Of a stretch of DNA of 64,000 nt, positions 28,748 to 37,299 are shown one piece after another. The stretch covers positions 62,001-126,000 of the forward strand of contig NZ_LHZV01000066.1 of the NCBI RefSeq assembly GCF_001581005.1. Direction: 5' to 3'. Within the stretch, counting starts at the first letter, position 1. Every line of letters begins with the position of its first letter. The stretch is from Acetobacter orleanensis. Its GTDB lineage: Bacteria; Pseudomonadota; Alphaproteobacteria; Acetobacterales; Acetobacteraceae. The position numbers were made by a program, and so were the translations under genes. Below the pieces are notes generated by a model. It saw only the letters and a program-made list of their open reading frames with translations. It ran no database searches and was not told the origin of the DNA.

Positions 28748-29416
28748 ATGACCAGATCCCTCTCCATTGCCGTTATTGATTATGACGGCGGCAATCTGGC
28801 GTCTGCCGCGCGTGCGGCGGCCCGTGCGGCAGAGCTTTCGGGCCTTGCGGCGTCTGTACGCATTACCAGTTCCCCGACAGATGTGCGGGAGGCTGACCGC
28901 ATTATCCTGCCCGGTCAGGGCGCTTTTGCGGATTGCGCACGGGGGCTGGAGTCCGCCCCCGGCCTGAAAGACGCCATTCTGACAGCAACCCGCGCAGGCA
29001 CGCCTTTTCTGGGCATTTGTGTCGGCATGCAACTCATGGCCGAACGCGGGCTCGAACATGGTTGCACAGAAGGCTTTGGCTGGATCAAAGGCGAGATTGC
29101 CCCTATGGACGCCCCCAGCCTGCGGATGCCGCAAATGGGCTGGAACGAGCTGAATTTCACCCGCCCTCACCCCCTGACAGAAGGGCTGGGTGCCGCCCCG
29201 CATGGCTATTTTGTACATTCCTATGCGTTGCGACATACCCGCCCTGAAACACTGGTGGCCACAACGGATTATGGTGGCCCAGTGCCAGCTCTTGTCTGCA
29301 ACGGCAATGTTGCCGGAACACAGTTCCATGTTGAAAAAAGTCAGACGGTTGGCTTGCAGATTCTCGCCAATTTTCTGAACTGGACTCCGGAAACGCTCTG
29401 CGATGTCTGTCTCTAA
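28748..29416 (+). CDS. hisH: Imidazole glycerol phosphate synthase, glutamine amidotransferase subunit
   Basis: Supplies ammonia from glutamine to HisF. A 222-residue class I amidotransferase with the nucleophilic cysteine in PFLGICVGMQLMAERG (Cys91) and the His-Glu pair in GTQFHVEKSQ near the C-terminus. I chose ATG 28748 (MTRSLSIAVIDYDGGN) over a GTG twelve bases upstream because the family starts this way and GAGG lies just before. The 3' end overlaps the start of the next gene by 14 bp, so the genes are translationally linked. Confidence 0.95.
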   Translation: MTRSLSIAVIDYDGGNLASAARAAARAAELSGLAASVRITSSPTDVREADRIILPGQGAFADCARGLESAPGLKDAILTATRAGTPFLGICVGMQLMAERGLEHGCTEGFGWIKGEIAPMDAPSLRMPQMGWNELNFTRPHPLTEGLGAAPHGYFVHSYALRHTRPETLVATTDYGGPVPALVCNGNVAGTQFHVEKSQTVGLQILANFLNWTPETLCDVCL

Positions 29417-30743
29417 GAATAAATTTGTCCAACGTGCACTGTCCCTGACGGATGACGACCTTCAGGCGCTGTGCGAAGCCGCCGACGCCGCTATTCTGGA
29501 CGGTGGCGGCTTTGGCTGGGTGCAGCCGCAGGGCCGGCAGGTTCTGGAACGCTACTTCCGCGGGCTGCTGCTGGTGCCTGAGCGCATGCTGTTTGTGGTG
29601 CGGCTGAAAGGCGAGATTGTCGGTTGCGCCCAGCTTGTGCGCCCCCCCCGTAATAATGAATGTCAGGCCATGTGCATCACCCTGATGCATCTGTTTGTTG
29701 CCCCCTATGCCCGCAATCGGGGTCTGGGCGGGGCACTCCTGCATGAAGTGGAAAACGCCGCCCGCAGCATGGGCTTCCGTGTGATGAACATGGATGTGCC
29801 GGACACCCAGACGGCGGCCATTTCCCTGTTCCAGAAGGCCGGTTTCCTGCACTGGGGCACCCACCCCCATTTTGCACGTATGGGAGACCAGACTGTAAGC
29901 GGGCTGTTCTTCACCAAACTTCTTGATACCGTGCGCTCTGCCCCCGCGGAGCCTTCCTTCTCCTCTCAGGTTGAAACACCGGACATGATTGCACCCACTG
30001 CTTCCTCCCGCCCGCTGACCCTTTATCCGGCCATTGATCTGAAAGACGGAGCCTGCGTACGCCTGCGCCGGGGAGAAATGGACGATGCCACCGTCTATTC
30101 GGATGACCCGGCCGCACAGGCGCGGGCATGGTGTGACGCCGGGTTCAAATGGCTGCATGCGGTGGATCTGAACGGGGCATTTGCAGGCCAGTCCGCAAAC
30201 GCACCAGCTGTACGCGCCATTCTGGAAGCCTCCACCGTGCCCATGCAGCTTGGGGGCGGCCTGCGGGATATGAAGGCCATTGCCTCATGGCTGGAAGCCG
30301 GTGTTACCCGCGTCATCCTCGGCTCGGTTGCTGTGAAAAACCCAGCTCTGGTCAAGGAAGCGTGCCGCGCCTTCCCCGGCCGGATTGTCGCGGGGATTGA
30401 TGCCCGCTCCGGCCATGTTGCAACGGAAGGCTGGGCGGAAGTGTCCGATATGCAGGCCACGGAACTCGCCCTGCGGATGCAGGATGCGGGGGTAGCCGCC
30501 ATCATCTTTACGGAAATCAGCCGCGATGGAATGCTGGATGGTCTGGATATTGACCAGACAGTGACACTGGCCAACACCGTCTCCGTGCCCGTTATCGCCA
30601 GTGGCGGGGTCGGCAATCTGGACCATCTGGCCGCCCTGCGCAAAGCCGCGGATGACACACCGGGTATTGAGGGCGTAATTGTAGGCCGGGCGCTGTATGA
30701 TGGCCGGGTCTCTCCGGCTGAGGCTCTGAAGGTTCTGGCCTGA
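29403..30743 (+). CDS. hisA: GNAT acetyltransferase-HisA fusion
   Basis: A single 446-residue open frame. Residues about 1-180 are a GNAT N-acetyltransferase domain with the acetyl-CoA loop in [27 protein letters not shown] and the late LFQKAGF motif. Residues about 195-446 are a complete HisA (ProFAR isomerase, TIM barrel), starting [22 protein letters not shown], with catalytic Asp residues in PAIDLKDG and [14 protein letters not shown]. No stop separates them. HisA could also start independently at ATG 29985, but only a weak AGG lies upstream. The isomerase step is certain; what the acetyltransferase modifies is unknown. It overlaps hisH upstream and hisF downstream. Confidence 0.88.
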   Translation: MSVSKNKFVQRALSLTDDDLQALCEAADAAILDGGGFGWVQPQGRQVLERYFRGLLLVPERMLFVVRLKGEIVGCAQLVRPPRNNECQAMCITLMHLFVAPYARNRGLGGALLHEVENAARSMGFRVMNMDVPDTQTAAISLFQKAGFLHWGTHPHFARMGDQTVSGLFFTKLLDTVRSAPAEPSFSSQVETPDMIAPTASSRPLTLYPAIDLKDGACVRLRRGEMDDATVYSDDPAAQARAWCDAGFKWLHAVDLNGAFAGQSANAPAVRAILEASTVPMQLGGGLRDMKAIASWLEAGVTRVILGSVAVKNPALVKEACRAFPGRIVAGIDARSGHVATEGWAEVSDMQATELALRMQDAGVAAIIFTEISRDGMLDGLDIDQTVTLANTVSVPVIASGGVGNLDHLAALRKAADDTPGIEGVIVGRALYDGRVSPAEALKVLA

Positions 30744-31531
30744 TGTTGAAACTCCGGGTTATCCCCTGTCTGGACGTCAAGAACGGGCGCGTTGTTAAAG
30801 GCGTGAACTTTGTTGAACTGCGTGACGCCGGAGACCCTGTCGAACAGGCCGCCCTGTATGACGCCGCTGGTGCGGATGAACTGACCTTTCTGGACATCAC
30901 CGCCAGCCATGAAAACCGGGATACCATTCTGGATGTTGTCAGCCGCACGGCGGAGCGGATTTTTCTGCCACTCACAGTCGGCGGCGGCGTACGCACCACG
31001 GATGACGTGCGCCGCCTGCTGCTGGCGGGGGCCGATAAATGCGCCATGAATTCCGCAGCCGTCTCTCGCCCGGAGTTGATTAACGAGGCCGCGCAGAAAT
31101 TTGGCAGTCAGTGCGTGGTTGTCGGGGTGGATGCTCGCCAGACGTCAAACGGCGCATGGGAAGTCTATACCCACGGCGGCCGCACCCCGACCGGGCGGGA
31201 TGTAATTGACTGGTGCCGTGAGGTTGCCGAGCGTGGAGCAGGCGAGATTCTGCTCACCTCCATGGATCGGGATGGCACACGCTCCGGGTTTGACCTATCC
31301 CTGCTGAAAGCCGCGACACAAGCCGTCCGGCTCCCGATTGTCGCCTCCGGCGGTGTGGGCGAGTTGAAACATTTTGTGGAAGGTGCCGAGGCTGGAGCCA
31401 CGGGCCTTCTGGCAGCCAGTGTCTTCCATTTTGGCCAGTTTACTGTGTCTCAGGTTAAAGCCACACTGGCTGAAGCCGGTCTGCCCGTACGCCCTACCCC
31501 TTCCTTTTTTCAGGCAAAGCCCCGCCCATGA
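30743..31531 (+). CDS. hisF: Imidazole glycerol phosphate synthase cyclase subunit
   Basis: Forms imidazole glycerol phosphate and AICAR from PRFAR, using ammonia from HisH. The 262-residue TIM barrel shows the two catalytic aspartates in [18 protein letters not shown] and [10 protein letters not shown], and the phosphate-binding glycine motifs [11 protein letters not shown] and [10 protein letters not shown]. The start codon overlaps the hisA stop by one base (TGATG), and its stop overlaps the hisE start by four bases. This places it firmly inside the his operon. Confidence 0.96.
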   Translation: MLKLRVIPCLDVKNGRVVKGVNFVELRDAGDPVEQAALYDAAGADELTFLDITASHENRDTILDVVSRTAERIFLPLTVGGGVRTTDDVRRLLLAGADKCAMNSAAVSRPELINEAAQKFGSQCVVVGVDARQTSNGAWEVYTHGGRTPTGRDVIDWCREVAERGAGEILLTSMDRDGTRSGFDLSLLKAATQAVRLPIVASGGVGELKHFVEGAEAGATGLLAASVFHFGQFTVSQVKATLAEAGLPVRPTPSFFQAKPRP

Positions 31532-32019
31532 CCAAAAAACCCACTCTCAAGACGCCTGTTAAATCCGCGTCAAAAACCAGCGCGAAAACGATGCCCAAAA
31601 GCAGCCAGAAAAAATCTGCTCCGGCAAAAAAATCTGTGATGGCAAAAGAACTTCTGGAAGACAAGCTCTCTCAGTCTGCGGATGAAACCATTCTGGACCG
31701 GCTCTACAACGTGGTGCAGGCCCGTAAGGGGTCAGACCCCAGCCTGAGCCATTCAGCCCGCCTGCTTTCTCGCGGCACCTACAAAATTGCCCAGAAGTTT
31801 GGGGAAGAAGCTGTTGAATGTCTGATTGAAGCCGTTGCTGGCCGGAAGGATCTTCTGGTCGGGGAAAGTGCTGATGTCCTCTACCACCTTATTGTTTTGT
31901 GGGTGGATGCGGGTGTCACTCCGGACGAAGTCTGGGCAGAACTGCGCCGCCGCGAAGGCACCAGTGGGATTGCGGAAAAAGCTTCCCGGCCTAAAGACGT
32001 TTTTTCAAAAAAGGACTAA
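31528..32019 (+). CDS. hisE: Phosphoribosyl-ATP diphosphatase with Lys-rich N-terminal extension
   Basis: Hydrolyses phosphoribosyl-ATP to phosphoribosyl-AMP. The conserved all-alpha nucleotide pyrophosphohydrolase domain covers about residues 52-155, with [14 protein letters not shown] and [18 protein letters not shown] supplying the metal-binding Glu and Asp residues. About 50 extra N-terminal residues ([20 protein letters not shown] and onward) are rich in Lys, Ser, Thr and Ala and look disordered. An internal ATG at 31639 would remove 37 of them. The ATGA overlap with hisF favours the upstream start. Confidence 0.92.
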   Translation: MTKKPTLKTPVKSASKTSAKTMPKSSQKKSAPAKKSVMAKELLEDKLSQSADETILDRLYNVVQARKGSDPSLSHSARLLSRGTYKIAQKFGEEAVECLIEAVAGRKDLLVGESADVLYHLIVLWVDAGVTPDEVWAELRRREGTSGIAEKASRPKDVFSKKD

Positions 32020-32022
32020 GTC

Positions 32023-32397
32023 ATGGCTGTTAACGGAACAGGGCCTTACGACCCAGACAATATTTTTGCCAAAATCCTGCGCGGGGATATTCCCTGCAAA
32101 AAGGTTTTTGAAAATGAATGGGTTCTCGCCTTTCAGGACATTGCCCCCAAAGCGGCCGTTCACGTGCTTATCATCCCTAAAAAACCTTATGTCTCTTTTA
32201 TTGATTTCACAAAATCGGCCCCTACAGATGAAATTTCCGGTGTCATGAAATCTGCCGGACAGATTGCGTCCGATCTGGGGCTGGATGACAAAGGGTATCG
32301 TGTGATTACCAATGCGGGCGAAAATGGCGGGCAGGAAGTGCCCCATTTCCACCTGCACCTGCTGGGAGGCCAGTCTCTGCCGCCGTTTCCTGTCTGA
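32023..32397 (+). CDS. HIT family hydrolase (HinT-like)
   Basis: A 124-residue histidine-triad protein with the active-site motif HFHLHLLGG near the C-terminus and the N-terminal IFAKILRGDIPCKKVFENEWVLAFQDI block. HinT-type proteins hydrolyse nucleoside phosphoramidates and related adenylates in the cytoplasm. It begins three bases after the hisE stop and is probably part of the his transcript. The hisE-HIT order is common in Alphaproteobacteria. Confidence 0.93.
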   Translation: MAVNGTGPYDPDNIFAKILRGDIPCKKVFENEWVLAFQDIAPKAAVHVLIIPKKPYVSFIDFTKSAPTDEISGVMKSAGQIASDLGLDDKGYRVITNAGENGGQEVPHFHLHLLGGQSLPPFPV

Positions 32398-32481
32398 GTC
32401 GGCCTGTCTGAGTTAACCAGCCTGAACTGGCCCGTCCGAACTAGCGTCTTTTCCTTATTCGTTAAAACAGGATCTCCGATC

Positions 32482-33072
32482 ATGACACCCATGGACATGC
32501 TTCTGACCCGTGCCTCCACTGACCGTCTGGCAGATCCCGCGCCGTCAGACGCCCAGCTTTCCGAGATTCTGGCCGCCGCCATGCGTGCACCAGACCACGG
32601 AAAGCTGCGTCCGTGGCGTTACGTGGTCATTCGGGATGACGCCCGCCCTCTTATGGCCGAACGTATTGTTGCCAGCATGCTACGGCTGGATGCCAACGCA
32701 CCGGAATTTAAAATTGAAAAACGTCGCAAGCGTTTTTCAACCATGCCGCTTATTCTCGCTCTGGGCATGCACCTGCGCCCCGATAATAAAATCCCCATGT
32801 GGGAGCAGGAAATGGCAGTCGCTGCAGCCACCATGAATGTCCTGAACGCGCTGCATGCCACCGGTTTTGGTGGAGTCTGGGTGTCTGGCGATGTAGCGGA
32901 AGATCCAGTTCTGACGGAAGAACTCGGTTTTCCCGCTCCGCACCGGCTGGCCGGTTTCCTGTTTATCGGCACACCAGACGGAGAACAGCCCGCGCCTAAA
33001 CGGTCTGACCCCGCCGAATTTACCGCACCATGGACCGGCAAACCCGTAAGCTTTGCCGCAGACAGGACCTGA
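32482..33072 (+). CDS. Nitroreductase family protein (YdjA-like)
   Basis: A 196-residue FMN-binding oxidoreductase. The N-terminal TRASTDRLADPAPSDAQLSEILAAAMRAPDHGKLRPWRYVVI is the nitroreductase flavin-binding start, and ATGFGGVWVSGD is the later conserved loop. The short length fits YdjA-type single-domain enzymes that reduce nitro compounds or quinones with NAD(P)H. The physiological substrate is unknown. The ubiquinone hydroxylase gene begins four bases after its stop, suggesting co-transcription. Confidence 0.85.
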   Translation: MTPMDMLLTRASTDRLADPAPSDAQLSEILAAAMRAPDHGKLRPWRYVVIRDDARPLMAERIVASMLRLDANAPEFKIEKRRKRFSTMPLILALGMHLRPDNKIPMWEQEMAVAAATMNVLNALHATGFGGVWVSGDVAEDPVLTEELGFPAPHRLAGFLFIGTPDGEQPAPKRSDPAEFTAPWTGKPVSFAADRT

Positions 33073-33076
33073 AGCC

Positions 33077-34291
33077 ATGACCACACCAAAACAGACACCG
33101 CCACAGACAGATGTCGCCATCATCGGGGGCGGGCCAGTCGGTCTGGCCACAGCGCTTTCTCTGGAAAACGCGGGGCTGTCTGTTACGGTGCTGGAACGCG
33201 CGCCGCGTGCGGTGTGGGCTGAACCGTCCTTTGACGGGCGAGAAATTGCCCTCACGCACCATGCCGTGCATACCCTGCAAAAAAACGGCGCATGGGACCA
33301 TATCCCGGATTCCGCAATCTGCCCGCTTCGGGAAGCGCGTGTAGAAACCGGCAAATTCCCGCATCCGCTGCGTTTTGATACAAACGGACGCGGCGTAGAG
33401 GCTCTGGGCTGGCTGGTCTCCAACAACCATATTCGGCGTGCCTTGTTTGCCGCAGCAGCGGAGCGTCCGCGTATTAGGCTGCTAGACTCCACCTCTGTTG
33501 AAACCGTAAGGCAAAACCCGAGTGAAGCTGTAGTCCATCATTCACACGGCCAGACGGCGGCTCAGCTTATTGTGGGGGCGGATGGGCGCTTCTCGCCAAC
33601 ACGCCGGCGCGCGGGGATTGGCGCGATTATCCATGACTTCAAACGCAGCATGCTCGTTTGCCGCATGGCGCATGAATCGCCGCATCATAATATTGCAACG
33701 CAATGGTTTGATGAAGGACAGACCATCGCCCTGCTTCCGGTGAACGGTATGGCGTCGTCTCTGGTGCTGACCCTGCCGCCAGACGACATTCAGCGCCTGC
33801 TGGACATGCCGCGAGAGGCCTTCAATCAGGACGTCATGCAGCGCATTGGCAACCGTCTGGGCCAGATGCGGCTTGTCAGCACTCGGCACGCCTATCCGCT
33901 AAAAGGCGTCTATGCTCACCGCTTTGCCGCACGCCGTCTGGCGCTGGTAGGAGACGCTGCCGTGGGCATGCATCCTATTACCGCCCATGGTTTTAACCTC
34001 GGCCTGCGTGGGCAAGAGACACTTGCAAATGAAGTCGGAAAAGCCTTTTCAAACACCGGTGATGCCGGAAACGCACAGGCTTTACGCCGCTTTGAACGCC
34101 AACACCGGATGATCACCGCACCACTCTTTGCTGGCACCAACGGCATTGCAACGCTCTACACACATGATGGTGCGCCATTCAAACAGCTTCGTCAGGCAGG
34201 CCTACGCTTTGCAGATACGTTTATGCCATTCAAAAACGCGGTGACGGCTTTGCTGATGGACCGGGAAGTTCAGCCGCCCACGGCGTCCTGA
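33077..34291 (+). CDS. UbiH/UbiF/COQ6-family FAD-dependent hydroxylase
   Basis: A 404-residue flavin monooxygenase of the ubiquinone-biosynthesis hydroxylase family. It has the FAD Rossmann motif VAIIGGGPVGLATALSLENAG, the DG-type motif VGADGRFSPTRRRAGI, and the GD motif RLALVGDAAVGMHPITAHGFNLGLRG. Such enzymes hydroxylate the aromatic ring of the ubiquinone precursor. Which position is modified (UbiH, UbiF or UbiI type) cannot be decided by eye. ATG 33077 is preferred because AGGA lies nine bases upstream; the frame opens slightly earlier at a TTG. A strong terminator follows. Confidence 0.88.
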   Translation: MTTPKQTPPQTDVAIIGGGPVGLATALSLENAGLSVTVLERAPRAVWAEPSFDGREIALTHHAVHTLQKNGAWDHIPDSAICPLREARVETGKFPHPLRFDTNGRGVEALGWLVSNNHIRRALFAAAAERPRIRLLDSTSVETVRQNPSEAVVHHSHGQTAAQLIVGADGRFSPTRRRAGIGAIIHDFKRSMLVCRMAHESPHHNIATQWFDEGQTIALLPVNGMASSLVLTLPPDDIQRLLDMPREAFNQDVMQRIGNRLGQMRLVSTRHAYPLKGVYAHRFAARRLALVGDAAVGMHPITAHGFNLGLRGQETLANEVGKAFSNTGDAGNAQALRRFERQHRMITAPLFAGTNGIATLYTHDGAPFKQLRQAGLRFADTFMPFKNAVTALLMDREVQPPTAS

Positions 34292-34320
34292 AACAGCAAA
34301 CAGCATTTATAAACTTCGTG

Positions 34321-34363
34321 ATGTAGAATAAGGATTAACACACTCTTATTCTACATTTTTTTC
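34321..34363 (+). terminator. Rho-independent terminator after the ubiquinone hydroxylase gene
   Basis: ATGTAGAATAAG (34321-34332) pairs perfectly with CTTATTCTACAT (34345-34356) and is followed by TTTTTTTC on the plus strand. The right arm overlaps the stop codon of the convergent DUF4186 gene. Confidence 0.85.
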
Positions 34364-34810
34364 TTTCGTGGCAGGACAGACGCTCTGTTCAGCCACCTGC
34401 GCGCTGGCTCTCGCCAGTTCCTGCTCCAGCCATCCAGCAATAACTGCCAGTACATAGTGCTGCTGGCTGGATGTTAAAGACTGTCCTTTTGAGAAATGAT
34501 GCCATTTTTCAAGACAGGAGCGGCAACATGTTCCTGTGGCATGTTGCGCAACAAAAACCGGATGGCCCTTCCAAGGTGTCTGTTTACCATCCCGGGCAGG
34601 ATGAGCCGGAGCCAGCCGCTTGGCGATGAAATCTGCCCCATGCTCCAACACAACAGGCAATGTTTTTTCCTGAAGGTAGGATAAGTCCGCTGTGTTCAGA
34701 TGAAATCTCCCACGGAATGCTGACCGCGCAAGCCTTTCCCATAGCGTGGCCGAAACCGATGGTAACGACTTCTCTGCATCCAAACTGAAAAGATCACCTT
34801 GAGAAAACAT
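34346..34810 (-). CDS. DUF4186 domain-containing protein
   Basis: A 154-residue protein of a small conserved family. The signature is visible: LWERLARSAFRGRFHLN, then PARDGKQTPWKGHPVFVAQHATGTCCRSCLEKWHHF, with two cysteines and several histidines that could bind a metal. The family has no established function. It lies alone on the minus strand, with its 3' end sharing the hairpin terminator of the convergent ubiquinone gene. Confidence 0.8.
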   Translation of the reverse strand: MFSQGDLFSLDAEKSLPSVSATLWERLARSAFRGRFHLNTADLSYLQEKTLPVVLEHGADFIAKRLAPAHPARDGKQTPWKGHPVFVAQHATGTCCRSCLEKWHHFSKGQSLTSSQQHYVLAVIAGWLEQELARASAQVAEQSVCPATKEKNVE

Positions 34811-35079
34811 CGGCCCGTGTCACCCCTTTATCAGTATGTTCACCTCCACCGAATCTTGGCTAGCTCTCCAGATTCAGTCCCATGCCACAGCCCTACTCCT
34901 CGGCAGTAAGATAAGGACATCCAGCGGTGAGTTCAAATTCCGGCTTACACATGAGGATGACCGCCCCCTTACAAAACCGTCCTTCCAAAGATTAACCATA
35001 TGAAACTTTTGTCGTCTCTTTCAGGAACTACCGTTCGAAATTCGCGTTTAAAGTGCATAGTATTAAGGAGGGTATCGTA

Positions 35080-35271
35080 ATGAGCTCCATGAAAGACAAA
35101 GTCACCGGTATTGCCAATCAGGTCGCTGGTAAGGTGAAAGAAGAAGCTGGAAAGCTGACAGACAATGAACGTCTTGAAGCTGAAGGCGTGGCACAAAACC
35201 TGAAAGGGAAAGTGCAGAAAACGACTGGGGATGTAAAAGATGCCGTTAAAAGCGGCATTGATAAGCTCTAG
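35080..35271 (+). CDS. CsbD family stress-response protein
   Basis: A 63-residue hydrophilic protein, MSSMKDKVTGIANQVAGKVKEEAGKLTDNERLEAEG and onward, matching CsbD. Members of this family are induced by general stress, and their biochemical role is unknown. ATG 35080 is chosen because a perfect AAGGAGG lies eight bases upstream. The gene is followed by a clear terminator. It is the last chromosomal gene on the left side of the integrated element. Confidence 0.9.
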   Translation: MSSMKDKVTGIANQVAGKVKEEAGKLTDNERLEAEGVAQNLKGKVQKTTGDVKDAVKSGIDKL

Positions 35272-35297
35272 TTTTTCAAAATTTTCTGCATAAGGAA

Positions 35298-35331
35298 AAT
35301 CCTGACAGCCTTAATGCTGTCGGGATTTTTT
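35298..35331 (+). terminator. Rho-independent terminator of the CsbD gene
   Basis: AATCCTGACAGC pairs with GCTGTCGGGATT (one T-G wobble) around a six-base loop and is followed by TTTTTTA. Confidence 0.9.
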
Positions 35332-35511
35332 ATTGCTTTCAGAAATACCCATGACTCAGAATTTCCATGTTAGAAAAATTGAGCTACTTGCTCTTCTGAG
35401 TAGGATGTTTTTTTTGAGCTTTAGAAAAAGCACACGGCTGTAGGAATATTCCAAAAAGACATCAGGATTTTAATCCTAAAACCTGAAACCACCGAAATCT
35501 TTAGAAAAGAG

Positions 35512-35556
35512 TGGTGGGCGCACAAGGGCTCGAACCTTGGACCCGCTGATTAAGAG
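35512..35556 (-). repeat. attL: orphan 3' half of tRNA-Lys
   Basis: This 45-bp segment is identical to 47988-48032 and reads on the minus strand as the tRNA-Lys sequence from the anticodon loop (CTCTTAATCAGC) to GCCCACCA. The sequence then diverges, so no 5' half of a tRNA is present. It marks the displaced end of the original tRNA. A further 37 bp outside (35475-35511) is about 80% identical to 47951-47987. Confidence 0.9.
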
Positions 35557-35642
35557 ACAGTGGCGGTGAGATACCGTTAAGACGCAGGCAGATGTAAAGA
35601 GCTGCAAAAATCCTTGTTTTCCCTCACTTTACCGAATTGCTA

Positions 35643-35707
35643 TGACGCAACGTGACGCAGCAAGCCGCACGGGTTACCTTTTCAAATGACTCCGGAGTGA
35701 CTCCGGA
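35643..35707. repeat. Left-end tandem repeats, candidate integrase arm sites
   Basis: Two copies of TGACTCCGGA at 35687-35696 and 35698-35707 (11-bp spacing, one helical turn) match a similar pair at 47910-47919 and 47921-47930 near the right end. A related doublet TGACGCA occurs at 35643 and 35653. Same-orientation doublets near both ends are what arm-type binding sites of tyrosine integrases look like. Function is inferred. Confidence 0.6.
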
Positions 35708-35748
35708 AAAGTCTATCAGCGGGTGAGAGGGGAAAAACGGAGGGCGGC

Positions 35749-35877
35749 GTTACACCAAAAGCAGGTGTATAAGGTGTATAGGTGTAACACTCATAGATAA
35801 TATACTGTTTTCCCTCACTTTTTTCCTTCTCAGACTGCTACACCTCACGGCTTGGTGAGGTGTATAAGGTGTAGCAG
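35749..35877. promoter_or_regulatory. GGTGTA repeat cluster and inverted repeat upstream of the integrase
   Basis: AGGTGTAT/A motifs occur at 35763, 35772 and 35780, with an inverted TTACACC at 35750. A perfect 11-bp inverted repeat CTGCTACACCT (35836-35846) / AGGTGTAGCAG (35867-35877) with an inner TGAGGTGTA pair lies right before the integrase start. These are probably regulator, excisionase or replication-protein sites. The rest of the 330-bp gap from the att core shows no gene. Confidence 0.55.
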
Positions 35878-35887
35878 AAGGTTCGGC

Positions 35888-37219
35888 ATGAAGTTTACAA
35901 AATCGGGAATAGACACCCTCACCTGCCCGCCGGGAAAGCGGGACGTGATGTTTACGGATGACGAGGTGAAGGGCTTTGCCATCCGGGTGAACGCCACCGG
36001 CAGCAAGACCTTTCTGTTCAACTATCGCTTTGGGGGTAAGGCCCGGAGGCTGGTGCTTGGCCAGTATGGGGAATTGACCCTCGCACATGCCCGCAAACTG
36101 GCAGAAGCCGCACGGGGTAAGGTTCTGGCGGGTGGTCACCCTGCCGAAGAGAAGAAAGCCGTTGCTCAGGCCTTCCAACAGCAGGCCATAGAGGACGCCA
36201 GACAAGCCGCTGCAAATGCCCTCACGTTTGAAGCCCTCATAGACCGCTGGACCAGCAACGCCCTGCGTGACAGTAGCGAGAGCCACCGCACGGAAGCGCC
36301 GCGCCGCCTGCGGCTTAACTTTGCTGATATGCTGAACCGACCAGCTCACGCTCTGACCGTGGCGGAGGTGCAGACCCGGCTGGATGATGTGGCGGAAAAA
36401 CACCCGACCACAGCCCGCCGCCTGCTATCCTATGGCCGCGCTCTATATGGCTGGGCAACAAAACGCCAACTGGTGGAGGAAAACCCCTTTGCTCGTGTCG
36501 TGGTAGAAGGCCGTGAGGTATCCCGTGACCGTGTGCTAACCGATGCCGAATTAGGTGCGGCATGGCGGGCCGCCTGCCAGATGCCCTATGCCTTTGGCCC
36601 GTTCTTTCGGCTGCTTGTTCTCACGCTCCAGCGCCGAAGTGAGGTTGCTGGGATGCGGTGGGAAGAGATAACGCCGGACCTGACCACATGGACCATTCCG
36701 GCCAGCCGCACCAAGAACGGCAAAGAGCATATCGTCCACCTGTCCGAGCCTGCCCGGCAGGTTCTAGCCTCCCTGCACCGGCAGACAGACAGCAAAACCG
36801 GCGCTATCTCTCCGTTTGTGTTCACCAATACGGGCCGGACGCCCATATCTGGCTTTTCTGACGGCAAAGAGCGTCTGGAAGCTCTGATGGAACAGGAACG
36901 GGCTACCAACGCCACCAGAGGGCCAGAAAACGCGGAAAAGAAGCCCTCCACCCTGCCCGCAAGCGGATGGCGGCTACATGACCTGCGGCGCACTGGCGTA
37001 ACCACAATGGCCCGCTTAGGCATTGGCCCCCATGTGGCCGATAAAGTGCTGAACCATACGGAGGGAGCCATAAGTGGCGTGGCCGCCGTGTATCAGCGGC
37101 ATGAGTTTCTGAAGGAGCGGGCGGCGGCTTTGGATGCTTGGGCCGGGCATGTGCTGAGTGTGGCTTCCGCGACGGGATTCGAACCCACGGCAGGGAATGT
37201 CGTGCTTCTGCGGAGGTAA
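35888..37219 (+). CDS. int: Tyrosine-type site-specific integrase
   Basis: A 443-residue P4-type integrase that would insert the element into tRNA-Lys and, with help, excise it. The N-terminal DUF4102-like arm-binding domain (about residues 1-90) includes RDVMFTDDEVKGFAIRV and LGQYGELTLAHARKLA. The central SAM-like core-binding domain covers about 105-195. The catalytic domain has Arg in LQRRSEVAGMRWEEI (about residue 247), HDLRRT (His and Arg near 362), the VLNH histidine, and the nucleophilic Tyr in VYQRHEF (about 402). ATG 35888 is used, with AGAAGG upstream; a TTG start further up lies inside the inverted repeat. It is adjacent to attL, as usual. Confidence 0.94.
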   Translation: MKFTKSGIDTLTCPPGKRDVMFTDDEVKGFAIRVNATGSKTFLFNYRFGGKARRLVLGQYGELTLAHARKLAEAARGKVLAGGHPAEEKKAVAQAFQQQAIEDARQAAANALTFEALIDRWTSNALRDSSESHRTEAPRRLRLNFADMLNRPAHALTVAEVQTRLDDVAEKHPTTARRLLSYGRALYGWATKRQLVEENPFARVVVEGREVSRDRVLTDAELGAAWRAACQMPYAFGPFFRLLVLTLQRRSEVAGMRWEEITPDLTTWTIPASRTKNGKEHIVHLSEPARQVLASLHRQTDSKTGAISPFVFTNTGRTPISGFSDGKERLEALMEQERATNATRGPENAEKKPSTLPASGWRLHDLRRTGVTTMARLGIGPHVADKVLNHTEGAISGVAAVYQRHEFLKERAAALDAWAGHVLSVASATGFEPTAGNVVLLRR

Positions 37220-37299
37220 AGAAAAAGGGCCTCTGCAATTTTACAAACGCCCTTACAAATACTGATCAGCCTATCAGGCTAGAAAACAGCACACCTCCC

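Noticed and set aside
35512-35590. A second tRNA-Lys gene at the left end
   Set aside because: Only the 3' half is present; after the 45-bp repeat the sequence cannot form the D arm or 5' acceptor strand, so it is an att remnant.
35749-35877. Possible CRISPR-like or tandem repeat array
   Set aside because: The GGTGTA words are short, irregularly spaced and in both orientations, with no regular spacers.
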